In this document: positions 35,042-44,078 of the stretch, piece after piece
Layout of the letters: every line of letters begins with the position of its first letter
Position numbering within the stretch: position 1 is the stretch's first letter
Origin: Sphingobacterium sp. UBA2700
GTDB taxonomy: Bacteria; Bacteroidota; Bacteroidia; Sphingobacteriales; Sphingobacteriaceae
DNA: 64,000 nucleotides
Assembly: GCA_002354335.1 (NCBI GenBank)
Contig: DELI01000013.1
Span: forward strand, 1 to 64,000
Direction of reading: 5' to 3'
Made by a program: the position numbers and the translations under genes
The notes under the pieces: model-generated
The model's database searches: none
Seen by the model: only the letters and a program-made list of their open reading frames with translations
Told to the model about the DNA's origin: nothing

Positions 35042-35812
35042 TTATCTACCCATCCAACCGCCATCAACGGTTAGAATAGTGCCATGCACATAATCTGCTG
35101 CTTTCGAAGCAAGGAATACCGCCGGACCTTTAAAGTCCTCCGCCTCTCCCCAGCGACCCGCAGGAATGCGATCTAAGATCGATGCCGAACGATTAGCATC
35201 ATTGCGCAAAGCTTCGGTATTATCGGTCGCAATGTATCCCGGGGCTATTGCATTGACATTTACGCCTTTGCTTGCCCATTCGTTGGCAAATGCTTTCGTA
35301 AGCGAAGCAATTGCTCCCTTCGACGCCGCATAGCCAGGCACATTGATACCACCCTGGAAAGAAAGTAGAGAAGCCGTAAATACAATCTTGCCGGAACCTC
35401 TAGCAACCATATCCTTACCTATTTCACGCGTCAGGATAAACTGCGCATTCTGATTGATTTCAATGATTTCATCCCAATACTCATCTGGATGTTCTGCCGC
35501 AGGCTTGCGCAGGATATTTCCCGCATTGTTAAACAAGATATCAATAGTAGGATGATCTTGCTTGACTTGCTTGATGAACGCATAAAGCGACTCTCTGTTC
35601 GCAAAATCACATTGGTAGGCGTAAAACTTTCTTCCTAAGCTCTCGATAGACTTTTGCACCGCCGAGCCCTCCAATTCCAAAGTTGCCGAAACACCGATGA
35701 TATCCGCTCCTGCCTCCGCTAAACCCTCAGCCATAGCCTTCCCGATACCACGTTTACAGCCCGTGACGATGGCTACTTTGCCCTTTAAATCAAACGTATT
35801 CAAAACACTCAT
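35042..35812 (-). CDS. kduD: 2-dehydro-3-deoxy-D-gluconate 5-dehydrogenase (KduD)
   Basis: A 256-aa classical short-chain dehydrogenase. The NAD-binding motif TGCKRGIG (17-24), NNAG (95-98) and catalytic Ser148, Tyr161, Lys165 (TASLLS...YAASKGA) are all present. It reduces 5-keto-4-deoxyuronate isomer (2,5-diketo-3-deoxygluconate) to 2-keto-3-deoxygluconate in breakdown of unsaturated uronates. It starts 6 bp after the DUF4861 stop, as last gene of the kduI-DUF4861-kduD operon. Context with KduI separates it from generic SDRs. Confidence 0.93.
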   Translation of the reverse strand: MSVLNTFDLKGKVAIVTGCKRGIGKAMAEGLAEAGADIIGVSATLELEGSAVQKSIESLGRKFYAYQCDFANRESLYAFIKQVKQDHPTIDILFNNAGNILRKPAAEHPDEYWDEIIEINQNAQFILTREIGKDMVARGSGKIVFTASLLSFQGGINVPGYAASKGAIASLTKAFANEWASKGVNVNAIAPGYIATDNTEALRNDANRSASILDRIPAGRWGEAEDFKGPAVFLASKAADYVHGTILTVDGGWMGR

Positions 35813-35818
35813 TATTTC

Positions 35819-36937
35819 TTATTTTAAAACTATCTTCAAAGGTTTCTTTAATTTATTCTTATACTCCTCAACCGCTTTATTCCAAGCCGCTGCATTGGTT
35901 ATTTTTCCAGCACGATCCCATGCCGCTCCATTGTAGTAAACGAAGTCATCACCACTCTTTGCCGAGCTGATCAGCAGAGCTTGCTCCGGCAGGTTATTAT
36001 CGTACTTAACCTTCTGATTAGGCACGATGACCGCCACTCCCGTACGACCACTAGCGTTGATCTCTGGCTCCCAATAAGCCAAGGAATTATTCCCTTTGCC
36101 TACTGTTAATAAAGGATTCTCTTCCTTTCTTTTCACTACACCGATAGCAATAGGCGTCGCTTTATTAGTCGAGTTATTAACCTGCAAGGCAATCTTGTTG
36201 AAATGACTTCCCGCATCCAAACTAATAATTTTGCTTAGTGTAATTTGTTGTCCATCGACCTCCTCAGGATCAAATTCTAAACGGAAGGTTGTACGCAGCG
36301 GCCCATTGTCCAAAACCTGATACCGACGGTAATGTTTCGTGTATTTCAACGCATCGTTAAAGTACAAAGCAACATCCCCGGCACCTAGCGTTTGTCCTAC
36401 TGAATAGTAGTCCATTCCTTCCCCATGGTCCTTATGATAATCATCAGTCTTATACCATTTGTTGATGATAAGTTGATCGGTTCGTTTCGCCCAATAATCC
36501 ATACCCTGTGCATCATCCTTACGCCCCTCGAGCGCCTTACCATACATTCGGAATGCTACTACATCATTTTCCCATGCAAAATCGTCAAACCGTTCAGGAA
36601 CATAGCGTGCATAGGTTTTCGACGCAACAGCAGTCGGCTTACCCTCAGCAACCGTCAATTTAACGCGTTCTTTTGGCGCTAAAGCAACCTGTACCAATAC
36701 ATTCACTGGCGTTTGGCCACCTAATCTTTCAATTTGGTGAGGCAAGGTATTTCCATTGGCATCCTTCACCGTAAAAAGAGTATCCAATTTAAAGTGCTCC
36801 TGAAAGCTCGCATAAGGAATAGAAATCAATTCCTGCCGGCTCAGGTTACTAGGGTTCGACAGCAGGATATGCTGCTGGGCATAGCTGCTGTAAACAGCTC
36901 CTGCACTCATCAAGCTTAGGAAGAGTAATTTTTTCAT
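35819..36937 (-). CDS. DUF4861 family exported protein
   Basis: 372 aa with signal peptide ending SYAQ (~20). Characteristic segments are RYVPERFDDFAWENDVVAFRMYG and DDYHKDHGEGMDYYSVGQTLG, and a later FNKIALQVNN. The fold is probably a beta-sandwich. DUF4861 genes recur in pectin/uronate loci of Bacteroidota; the conserved His/Asp-rich DDYHKDHGEG could be an active or metal site, suggesting an enzyme on uronate oligomers (inferred). It starts one base after the kduI stop. Confidence 0.88.
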   Translation of the reverse strand: MKKLLFLSLMSAGAVYSSYAQQHILLSNPSNLSRQELISIPYASFQEHFKLDTLFTVKDANGNTLPHQIERLGGQTPVNVLVQVALAPKERVKLTVAEGKPTAVASKTYARYVPERFDDFAWENDVVAFRMYGKALEGRKDDAQGMDYWAKRTDQLIINKWYKTDDYHKDHGEGMDYYSVGQTLGAGDVALYFNDALKYTKHYRRYQVLDNGPLRTTFRLEFDPEEVDGQQITLSKIISLDAGSHFNKIALQVNNSTNKATPIAIGVVKRKEENPLLTVGKGNNSLAYWEPEINASGRTGVAVIVPNQKVKYDNNLPEQALLISSAKSGDDFVYYNGAAWDRAGKITNAAAWNKAVEEYKNKLKKPLKIVLK

Positions 36938-36938
36938 A

Positions 36939-37784
36939 TTATCTCAGTTCTGTAATAGGACTCTTGTCCATATCGTCATAATCCATATTCTCGCCTGCCA
37001 TACCCCAAATAAACGTATAATTGCTGGTACCTGCACCCGAGTGGATAGACCAGGGTGGAGAGATAACCGCCTGTTCGTTCTGCATCCAAATATGACGTGT
37101 TTCATCAACTGGCCCCATAAAATGAGATACAGACTGACCTTCCGGAAGATCAAAATAGAAATACACTTCCATTCTTCTGTCGTGGGTATGCGCTGGCATG
37201 GTGTTCCACACGGAACCTGGCTTCAATTCAGTCATCCCCATTTGCAGTTGGCAAGTTTGGATAACTGTATGCAGCAACATCTGATTGATTACGCGGTGAT
37301 TGGAAGTCTCCAATGCACCCAATTCAATTTTATTCGCCTGTTCTTTTGTTACTTTCTTCGTCGGATAGCTATGGTGGGCTGGTGTAGAGTTCAGATAAAA
37401 TTTTGCAGGCTCTGCCGCATTCTTACTGCTGAAATAAACCTCCTTCACACCCTTGCCTATATATAAGGCCTCCTTGGTTCCTAAGTCAATCTGTTCGCCG
37501 TCCACTTCTACTGTGCCTGCCCCACCTACATTGATGATTCCTAATTCGCGACGGCTTAAGAAAAACTCCTCTTTTAAAAGAGGTTCAATTGTTTCAAGCT
37601 TTAACTTCTGGTCGACCGGCATAGCACCCCCCGCCATGTAACGGTCAAAATGTGTGTAAACAAAGTGAATGCGATCATTCCAAAATAACCTGTCGATCAA
37701 AAAGTTCTCACGCAGTCCTTTTGTGTCTAAAGTTTTGGTTTCATTTGGTCCAATAGCATACCGGCTTTCAAAGGTAGTTTCCAT
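36939..37784 (-). CDS. kduI: 4-deoxy-L-threo-5-hexosulose-uronate ketol-isomerase (KduI)
   Basis: A 281-aa cupin enzyme that isomerises 5-keto-4-deoxyuronate to 2,5-diketo-3-deoxygluconate (EC 5.3.1.17). The zinc ligands are visible as His199, His201, Glu206 and His248 (PAHTHDRRMEVYFYF and WSIHSG), with exactly the 2-5-42 spacing of the E. coli enzyme. First gene of the minus-strand kdu operon, with a LacI-type palindrome 63 bp before the start. Confidence 0.96.
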   Translation of the reverse strand: METTFESRYAIGPNETKTLDTKGLRENFLIDRLFWNDRIHFVYTHFDRYMAGGAMPVDQKLKLETIEPLLKEEFFLSRRELGIINVGGAGTVEVDGEQIDLGTKEALYIGKGVKEVYFSSKNAAEPAKFYLNSTPAHHSYPTKKVTKEQANKIELGALETSNHRVINQMLLHTVIQTCQLQMGMTELKPGSVWNTMPAHTHDRRMEVYFYFDLPEGQSVSHFMGPVDETRHIWMQNEQAVISPPWSIHSGAGTSNYTFIWGMAGENMDYDDMDKSPITELR

Positions 37785-38132
37785 AACATAGTTTGTTTAA
37801 TTTGATTAATATAGGACTAACAATTAGCGATAAGCCCTTTTATCTGCGAAATCGATTTCGACTAAGACCGTAATTTTATCAGATAGCATCTCCTTTCCTC
37901 CCCGCAGCCCTCAGGTACACTTGGCGCTACGTATTGCCTGTATCGTTAGCTCCGATAAATCTTCGAAAACGATAGCGTAACTAAAGTTTTCAAATACGAG
38001 AGATATTTAATAAAATTGGGAATATTATAAACGCTATACCAGTAGGTCAGTCTGACAGCACAACCCAAAACCTAACAATCAAACGGTTCCTGCTCAGTTT
38101 TGCCTAAAGCACTTAACCAAGATCATAAACTA
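37785..38132. other. divergent promoter region of kduI and MFS transporter
   Basis: 348 bp with no coding sequence but at least two LacI-like sites: the perfect palindrome at 37847 and CGAAAACGATAGCG at 37964-37977. An inverted partial site TATCGTTAGC lies at 37941-37950. It controls uptake and catabolism together. Confidence 0.6.
37847..37860. promoter_or_regulatory. LacI-type operator palindrome
   Basis: CGAAATCGATTTCG is a perfect 14-bp palindrome with the central CG typical of LacI-family operators. Related half-sites containing AACGATA occur at 37964-37977 and upstream of the LacI gene itself (40735-40744). Confidence 0.7.
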
Positions 38133-39701
38133 ATGAACGAACAGAAAGCAGGAAAATATAGGTGGACCATTTGTGCGTTGCTATTTTTCGCCACAACGAT
38201 CAATTACCTGGACAGGCAAGTGTTATCGCTTACCTGGAAAGACTTTATCTCGCCAGAATTTCATTGGACAAATAATGATTACGGACTTATAACCGCCCTA
38301 TTCTCCATATTCTACGCCGTAGGGATGCTCTTTGCTGGTCGTTTTGTCGATTGGATGGACACCAAGAAAGGTTTTCTATGGGCTATAGGCGTATGGTCGG
38401 TCGGTGCAATTCTTCATGCTTACTGTGGTATTGCGACTTCGGGTATCCTCGCCGGCGAGTGGTTCGTTGGTTTTGAAGGGGCGAAAGAGGCTATTGCTAA
38501 TGTGCATGATGTGGCGCGTGTAGTCAATGTGTCTGTGGTACTCTTCATCTTCGCCCGATTCGTGTTAGCGATCGGTGAAGCCGGAAATTTCCCTGCCGCA
38601 ATCAAAACCACAGCAGAATATTTCCCGAAAAAAGATAGAGCGTTAGCAACTAGTATTTTCAATGCAGGTTCGACCATCGGAGCACTTGCAGCTCCTCTTT
38701 CTATCCCCGTTATCGCAAAATGGTATGGCTGGGAAATGTCTTTTATTATTATCGGTGCGCTCGGATTTGTATGGATGGGCTTCTGGATATACATGTATGA
38801 TAAGCCCGAGGTACATCCTAAGGTAAACGAAGCGGAATTAGAATATATACAGCAGGATGATATTTTGGAAGCGCAGCAAGCAACGAATGCGGATGTGGTT
38901 CCGACCGGTAAAGTAACAATCCTCAACTGTTTGAAACATAAGCAAACCTGGGCATTCGCAATTGGTAAGTTTATGACAGATGGCGTATGGTGGTTCTACT
39001 TGTTCTGGATGCCGGCTTACTTAAGTTCGGTATATGGCATCAAATCGTCTGATTTGAACGGTCAGTTAGCACTTTTCGTTCTCTATAGCATCACGATGCT
39101 GTCCATTATTGGTGGCTGGCTCCCTTCTTATTTCATCAATAAAGGGATGGATGCCTACGCCGGACGTATGCGCGCGATGTTGATCTTTGCTTTCTTCCCT
39201 TTATTGGTATTGCTTGCACAGCCATACGGACACGTGTCGTTCTGGGTACCTGTTCTATTAATTGGTGTTGGCGCAGCAGCTCACCAGTCGTGGTCGGCAA
39301 ATATCTTCTCGACTGTGGGCGATATGTTCCCTAAAAAAGCGATTGCAACGGTTACGGGAATTGGCGGACTAGCGGGTGGATTGGGCTCGTTTTTTATTAA
39401 TATCTATTCAGGAAAGCTGTTTGACCATGCCGAAACCAACTGGAGCCAAGTCAATGGCGAAAACCTGGTTACTCGATTTCCGGAGCTGGCTAATGTAGAG
39501 ACGAAGAAGGCTTTCTTTGAGCAGAACGGTGTAGCCAATATTGAAGAATTCTTAAAACAGTTAGCTGCACAGGGCCAGACGGTAGTAAACGGGATCGACA
39601 AAGGGTATATGATTATCTTTACCTTTTGCGCTGTCGCATACCTGATTGCCTGGTGTATTATGAAAATATTAGTACCGAGAATGAAACCTGTTAAGCTTTA
39701 G
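38133..39701 (+). CDS. MFS hexuronate transporter (ExuT-like, ACS family)
   Basis: A 522-aa inner-membrane permease with about twelve hydrophobic segments. The family motif INYLDRQVLSL lies in the first helix, GRFVDWMDTKKG resembles the MFS loop motif, FARFVLAIGEAGNFPAAIKTTAEYFPKKDRA is the anion:cation symporter signature, and a late repeat reads IFSTVGDMFPKKAIATVTG. The ATG preceding NEQKAG is used; a TTG 11 codons earlier is less likely. It brings galacturonate/glucuronate-type monomers into the cytoplasm for KduI/KduD or isomerases. Divergent from the kdu operon; the 3' end overlaps the LacI gene. Confidence 0.9.
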   Translation: MNEQKAGKYRWTICALLFFATTINYLDRQVLSLTWKDFISPEFHWTNNDYGLITALFSIFYAVGMLFAGRFVDWMDTKKGFLWAIGVWSVGAILHAYCGIATSGILAGEWFVGFEGAKEAIANVHDVARVVNVSVVLFIFARFVLAIGEAGNFPAAIKTTAEYFPKKDRALATSIFNAGSTIGALAAPLSIPVIAKWYGWEMSFIIIGALGFVWMGFWIYMYDKPEVHPKVNEAELEYIQQDDILEAQQATNADVVPTGKVTILNCLKHKQTWAFAIGKFMTDGVWWFYLFWMPAYLSSVYGIKSSDLNGQLALFVLYSITMLSIIGGWLPSYFINKGMDAYAGRMRAMLIFAFFPLLVLLAQPYGHVSFWVPVLLIGVGAAAHQSWSANIFSTVGDMFPKKAIATVTGIGGLAGGLGSFFINIYSGKLFDHAETNWSQVNGENLVTRFPELANVETKKAFFEQNGVANIEEFLKQLAAQGQTVVNGIDKGYMIIFTFCAVAYLIAWCIMKILVPRMKPVKL

Positions 39702-40716
39702 AAGAGCGGCGCGGGATAATCGTGGTATCCAGTATGGTCGTGTCGAAATCAACTTGAGAGCGATTTTTCGACTCGACCAATTCTATTAATTTCTCCACCC
39801 CCTTATAGCCAATATCGAATGCAGGCTGAATAATCGTCGATAAAGAAGGATTGAGTGACTCGGCGACCTCCGTATTTGCAAATCCAATAACCGCAACCTG
39901 CTCCGGAACGGAAACACCCAATTTGGAAAGAATACCCAAGGCGCTAACGGTTAGCGTATCTGTCGTACCCAATAATCCGATTGGATCTTTGTGCTCTTGC
40001 AATTTCTTTGCTAGAATATTGGTCAGGTTTTTTATCAGATCTTCGCGAGATTGTCCGTAGTCGACTTGGATAATATTTTCCACCTTATCCGGTAAGTAAT
40101 TAGCCAATAACGCCTTTCTGTAACCTGCAATTCGCTTCTGGCTGACACCAATATTCATCCCACAGAGCACGACAATATCCTTTCTGCCCATGTCGATAAG
40201 ATGCTGTGTAGCGTCGAAAGCACCCTTTTCATTATTGACACCAATTTTGAAGGTATCCAGCTCAAAGTCGATACGATCCACCAAAACAAGAGGACAGTTT
40301 TGATGAAACTGCTTGAGGTATTTCAGGTCGCTGTTTGCGGAGGGCGTGATGATGACGCCATCAATATTTTGTTGATGTAATGTGCGCAAGGAATCTCGCT
40401 CCAAATCGGCATTCTCCCTGCTTTGCATGAAAACCAGCTTATAGTTACGCTCATAGGCCGCCTGTTGGGCGCCCTCCAAAATCTGCGACTGAAAAGGATT
40501 TGCCAGATAAGGAATAATGACCGCAATGGTATTGCTACGCCCTGTTTTGAGGCTTTTCGCCAGGATGTTTGGTCTATAGTCATATTCATCAGCCATATCA
40601 CGAACCCGTTGCTTCGTTTCGTCACTAATTTCAAAACTATCGTTTAAGGCTTTCGATACCGTAGATACCGAAATCCCCAACTTTTTAGCCAACTCCTTTA
40701 GGGTAATATTACTCAT
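39691..40716 (-). CDS. LacI-family transcriptional regulator
   Basis: 341 aa. The helix-turn-helix is at residues 3-24 (ITLKELAKKLGISVSTVSKA), followed by the hinge helix YRPNILAKSLKTG and a periplasmic-binding-like effector domain with VDRIDFELDTFKIGVNNEKGA. It overlaps the MFS gene tail by 11 bp in convergent orientation. Palindromes with a central CG in the kdu/MFS promoter and a related site 19-28 bp upstream of its own start suggest that it represses the uronate genes and itself. Confidence 0.92.
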   Translation of the reverse strand: MSNITLKELAKKLGISVSTVSKALNDSFEISDETKQRVRDMADEYDYRPNILAKSLKTGRSNTIAVIIPYLANPFQSQILEGAQQAAYERNYKLVFMQSRENADLERDSLRTLHQQNIDGVIITPSANSDLKYLKQFHQNCPLVLVDRIDFELDTFKIGVNNEKGAFDATQHLIDMGRKDIVVLCGMNIGVSQKRIAGYRKALLANYLPDKVENIIQVDYGQSREDLIKNLTNILAKKLQEHKDPIGLLGTTDTLTVSALGILSKLGVSVPEQVAVIGFANTEVAESLNPSLSTIIQPAFDIGYKGVEKLIELVESKNRSQVDFDTTILDTTIIPRRSSKA

Positions 40717-41113
40717 CGTCGCTTTCTTCCTGTTATATCGTTTCTAGTGCGCTGATCGAACAAGGACTATGAACAAGTCTTCTGGTTTTTACAGCGAATC
40801 TCCTCCGACTAAAATAGGAAATATATTTCTATAAAGGCAATGGATGAAATCTGGACCGCAATAGGCGTCTATTCGCTTACGCTCTTCTTCAACCCTTCGA
40901 GGAGAATGCGACCACTTAAACCCCTTGCTCTCCCCTTTCAAACCCAATGCAGAACCCTTTCAGACCCGTTATAGAACGGGTATGCATTGGGTTTGAAAAG
41001 GACTTGATTAGAAATTGACTAGAACGTGTTGTTAAGAAGAATCCCATCATTTTAGAAGGGACTGAATTCACGTTATTTAAAATGTTCGGACGAGTGAAAT
41101 ATTTGCTTAGGCT
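40717..41113. other. intergenic region upstream of LacI gene
   Basis: 397 bp holding the LacI-like site GAAACGATAT (minus strand, 40744-40735) and the second intergenic palindromic repeat. No gene seen. Confidence 0.5.
40934..41001. repeat. intergenic palindromic repeat, copy 2
   Basis: CCTTTCAAACCCAATGCA (40934-40951) pairs with TGCATTGGGTTTGAAAAGG (40983-41001), with one bulged A. An inner hairpin ACCCGTT (40964-40970)/AACGGGT (40975-40981) makes this the most symmetric copy. Core shared with 25364-25442 and 54297-54361. Confidence 0.8.
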
Positions 41114-41626
41114 TTATCTGACAATATAGTCTATATTATTTTCTTTGGCAAAAACACTAGCTACTGCGACCATATTATTTTGCTTCGATAGCATTTCAGT
41201 TTCCGTTGCAGTAAACATTTGATCGATCGCGATCTTTATCTCCTCCGGAGATTTTCCGGCGTCGATCATTTCTGCAATACGTAGATATTCTTTCTCAAAA
41301 AGTCGTTTACCAGTCTCCATATAATCCAATGAGGTGCTGATCAATTCTTGGGAATCTTTCGATTGTTTAAGGTCCTTCACTTTCTCGATGGCCTCATTCA
41401 GCGGAGCAATTGTTCTAGAGCTGATGTATTCCTTAGCGCTCGTTGGCAGGTTGTTCTTTGCTTTCTGTTCCAGGATTTCACTAAAATATATGGGCCGATA
41501 GGCCGACGAAACTAGGTTCGCATTCAATGCTGTCTGTTGAAAAATCTGTTCTTTCGTTGGCGATGAACAGGCGAAGAATAAGACGGGTAGTAAAAGGAGT
41601 GGCAATAATTTCAGGAGATGTTTCAT
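41114..41626 (-). CDS. small helical lipoprotein of unknown function
   Basis: 170 aa with lipobox LFFACS (Cys ~20). The mature part is all-helical and charged (EAIEKVKDLKQSKDSQELISTSLDYMETGKRLFEKEY), a layout seen in small four-helix envelope proteins. No family recognised. Isolated gene between the LacI regulator and the sigma-factor locus. Confidence 0.72.
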   Translation of the reverse strand: MKHLLKLLPLLLLPVLFFACSSPTKEQIFQQTALNANLVSSAYRPIYFSEILEQKAKNNLPTSAKEYISSRTIAPLNEAIEKVKDLKQSKDSQELISTSLDYMETGKRLFEKEYLRIAEMIDAGKSPEEIKIAIDQMFTATETEMLSKQNNMVAVASVFAKENNIDYIVR

Positions 41627-42046
41627 GCTGTTGTTTGTTTTCGGTTGGTGATGCGCTTTTAAAAGAGTATGATTGGTGTTGTTTTTTGAGGCTGCAATTT
41701 TCTAGCCAAAATAGCAAAGTACCTTCAAATAAAATGACAGGGTCAGGAAGAGATTGAATGGACTATAAGTTTAATTTTGTTACAAACCTTACGCAAAAAC
41801 ATTCTGTTTGAATTATCAATCACGATTTTTAATTATTATGACGAATATTCTTTTTTATTATGAACGGTTTAGTTTAATTTGAAATTTGTATTTTATCTAT
41901 TTATCAATGTCAAAATTGGTGATATTTACGTGGAAATATAAATTCAACAGTCAACGTCCAAGAGTCAAAAACATAACATTTACTTGTACAGCAAACAACT
42001 CATTGTATTGACTTAACTTTTTCAATCCTTACGATTTGTTGATGTA
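41627..42046. other. AT-rich divergent region upstream of sigma factor
   Basis: 420 bp with stops in all frames and several AT-rich tracts. It must contain the promoter of the 42-54 kb locus, but I cannot point to a consensus -7/-33 pair. Confidence 0.4.
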
Positions 42047-42616
42047 ATGCATAAAGAAGAAGAAGCAGTTTCCTACCAAAATTTATTGCTCGCTATAAGC
42101 AGTGGCAGTGAGCGTGCTTTTTCCATTCTTTACGACATCTTCGCGTTAGATTTAACTAAACATATATTATCTAAAACCAATGATCTACATGTTGCGGAAG
42201 ACATATTGCATGATTTATTCTACTCACTCTGGAAGAATCGTGAGACGCTTCCTTCCATAAAATCTCTACCCGCCTATTTGTATTCTTCCTGTAGATATCT
42301 AATTCTAGCTTATTTCAGAAAAAAAGCATCTAATCTAGCCTTACAAATTGATATATCCTCCTTAGATATCTTAGACGAGGACGTACCGCTGGAAGACCGC
42401 CTCTATTATAGATACACGCTGGACCTAATAGAAAAAGAAATTGAAAATCTTCCGGAAAAGTGTAGAGAGGTTTTTAAATTAAGCCGCATTGAGTTTTTAT
42501 CGAATAAAGAGATCGCTCAAAAACTGCAGATTGCAGAATCCACAGTTGAAAAACATATCAACAAAGCTATCAAACGACTAAGATCGCTAACCCAACCTTA
42601 TCTGCTCATTTTGTAA
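42047..42616 (+). CDS. ECF sigma-70 family factor
   Basis: 189 aa. Region 2 is at ~20-85 (AFSILYDIFALDLTKHILSK, HVAEDILHDLFYSLWKNRE). Region 4 is at ~130-180 (LPEKCREVFKLSRIEFLSNKEIAQKL then AESTVEKHINKAIKRLRS). Of the FecI-like type typical of Bacteroidota TonB loci. First gene of the plus-strand run ending with the thioredoxin; expected to be held by the FecR protein encoded next and to activate susC onwards. Confidence 0.93.
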   Translation: MHKEEEAVSYQNLLLAISSGSERAFSILYDIFALDLTKHILSKTNDLHVAEDILHDLFYSLWKNRETLPSIKSLPAYLYSSCRYLILAYFRKKASNLALQIDISSLDILDEDVPLEDRLYYRYTLDLIEKEIENLPEKCREVFKLSRIEFLSNKEIAQKLQIAESTVEKHINKAIKRLRSLTQPYLLIL

Positions 42617-42768
42617 TGAAAGATTAATGTGATATTCGAAAGCGAACCACTTAAGGATAACGTCGTTATCAGCCTGCTCAATTTTTTAATATTTTTTTTC
42701 AAAAGGAGTAGAAGGTGCAACGCTTTTCTTTCACTTATTATTTACGGGATACTGTTAATAAAATTGTG

Positions 42769-43905
42769 ATGCAAGAAAACCAAGTACCGAAAGAGACTTT
42801 CAAATTTCTAAATGGAACCTCAACAAAAGAAGAGAAGGCTAGTCTATTGGCATGGTACGATTCCATCGATCACCCAATTGTTTATCATAACTACGCACTA
42901 GATCAATCAGTTCGGTCCGTAAAAAAAAAACTGATAAGAGAACTAACCTCTGAACATAAAAAACCAGGCGTATTATTATGGCCTCGGTTGGTCGCTGCCG
43001 CTGTAGTTATCCTAGCCAGTTATTTTGGATGGAGAGTTGTAGAAAACAAGATGAACACAGTCGATACGCCGACCAATGCACAGCTTGCGGCAATCAAACC
43101 TGCGAAAGAACGTGCGATCATTATATTGGAGAACGGTGAAGAGATAGATTTAGATCAGCTTGCTCCTAATGAATCGGTTACACGTGGAGATGTCAAAATA
43201 ATGAAGGACGGCAATGGCGAAGTGACCTATCTAAATGATAAAACAGGAGTGCCGCAAACGAACACAATTCGCGTTCCTAAAGGTTCCGTATACACCCTCA
43301 CCCTTAGTGATGGTAGCCGCGTGAAACTAAACTCAGAATCAAAGCTGACTTATTTGGCTCAATTCGGCGCTGGCGATAGAAAAGTGGCATTGGAAGGTGA
43401 AGGTTATTTCGAGATACAAAAAACGTCTAATAAAGACCGTTTTACTGTAGTCACAGAGCAACAGGAAATCGAAGTCTTTGGGACAAAATTCAATGTGAAG
43501 TCTTTTGGCGATGAGGGCAAAACATTTACCACTCTTGCAGAAGGTTCGGTTCAGGTGACATCAACACAACATAAAAAGGTACTGCTCATAAAACCTCAAC
43601 AACAGGTTTATACAGACGATAAAGCATCCCTTAGCGTAAAGACGGTCGATATTGATCAAGTGTTAGGATGGACGAACGGACAGTTTGTTTTTGATGGAGT
43701 AGATAATGACGATACGTTTAATGAAATAGCGCGCTGGTATGACATCGACATCAAGTACTTGAAAAACACCCGAAATGATCAATACGTCGGCAACATCCCT
43801 CGAAATTTAGCATTAGATAAACTAATTGCTTTGCTGAGTTACGCCGAGCTTCAAATAAAAGCGATAAAAGGAAATAATAATCGGATTAGATTACTTATAA
43901 ATTAA
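42769..43905 (+). CDS. FecR-type anti-sigma factor
   Basis: 378 aa from the ATG preceding QENQVPKET; an 18-codon upstream GTG extension lacks support. Cytoplasmic part ~1-80, one transmembrane helix (~84-105, LWPRLVAAAVVILASYFGW), FecR domain ~180-280 (VPKGSVYTLTLSDGSRVKLNSE, GEGYFEIQKT, VFGTKFNVKSFGDEG) and a C-terminal receptor-interacting part (FNEIARWYDIDIKYLKN). It couples the STN domain of the SusC protein to the sigma factor. Confidence 0.93.
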   Translation: MQENQVPKETFKFLNGTSTKEEKASLLAWYDSIDHPIVYHNYALDQSVRSVKKKLIRELTSEHKKPGVLLWPRLVAAAVVILASYFGWRVVENKMNTVDTPTNAQLAAIKPAKERAIIILENGEEIDLDQLAPNESVTRGDVKIMKDGNGEVTYLNDKTGVPQTNTIRVPKGSVYTLTLSDGSRVKLNSESKLTYLAQFGAGDRKVALEGEGYFEIQKTSNKDRFTVVTEQQEIEVFGTKFNVKSFGDEGKTFTTLAEGSVQVTSTQHKKVLLIKPQQQVYTDDKASLSVKTVDIDQVLGWTNGQFVFDGVDNDDTFNEIARWYDIDIKYLKNTRNDQYVGNIPRNLALDKLIALLSYAELQIKAIKGNNNRIRLLIN

Positions 43906-43982
43906 TTCACCAATACAAATCGAAAAAAAAATGAAAAAGAAATTTAATAGCAGTTAAGTGCACGCCTATGCCATAAAAAAAA

Positions 43983-44016
43983 CGAACCCTGTTGGCGCAG
44001 GATTCGCCTCATTTTT
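43983..44016 (+). terminator. hairpin with T-run in the susC leader
   Basis: GAACCCTG/CAGGATTC imperfect stem followed by GCCTCATTTTTT, between FecR and SusC genes. It could act as an attenuator or partial terminator separating regulator from structural genes. Confidence 0.4.
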
Positions 44017-44078
44017 TGGCTGAAAATTGAAAATAAACATGACCAGTTTTTAATCATTTACAACCAACAACGAATTTA

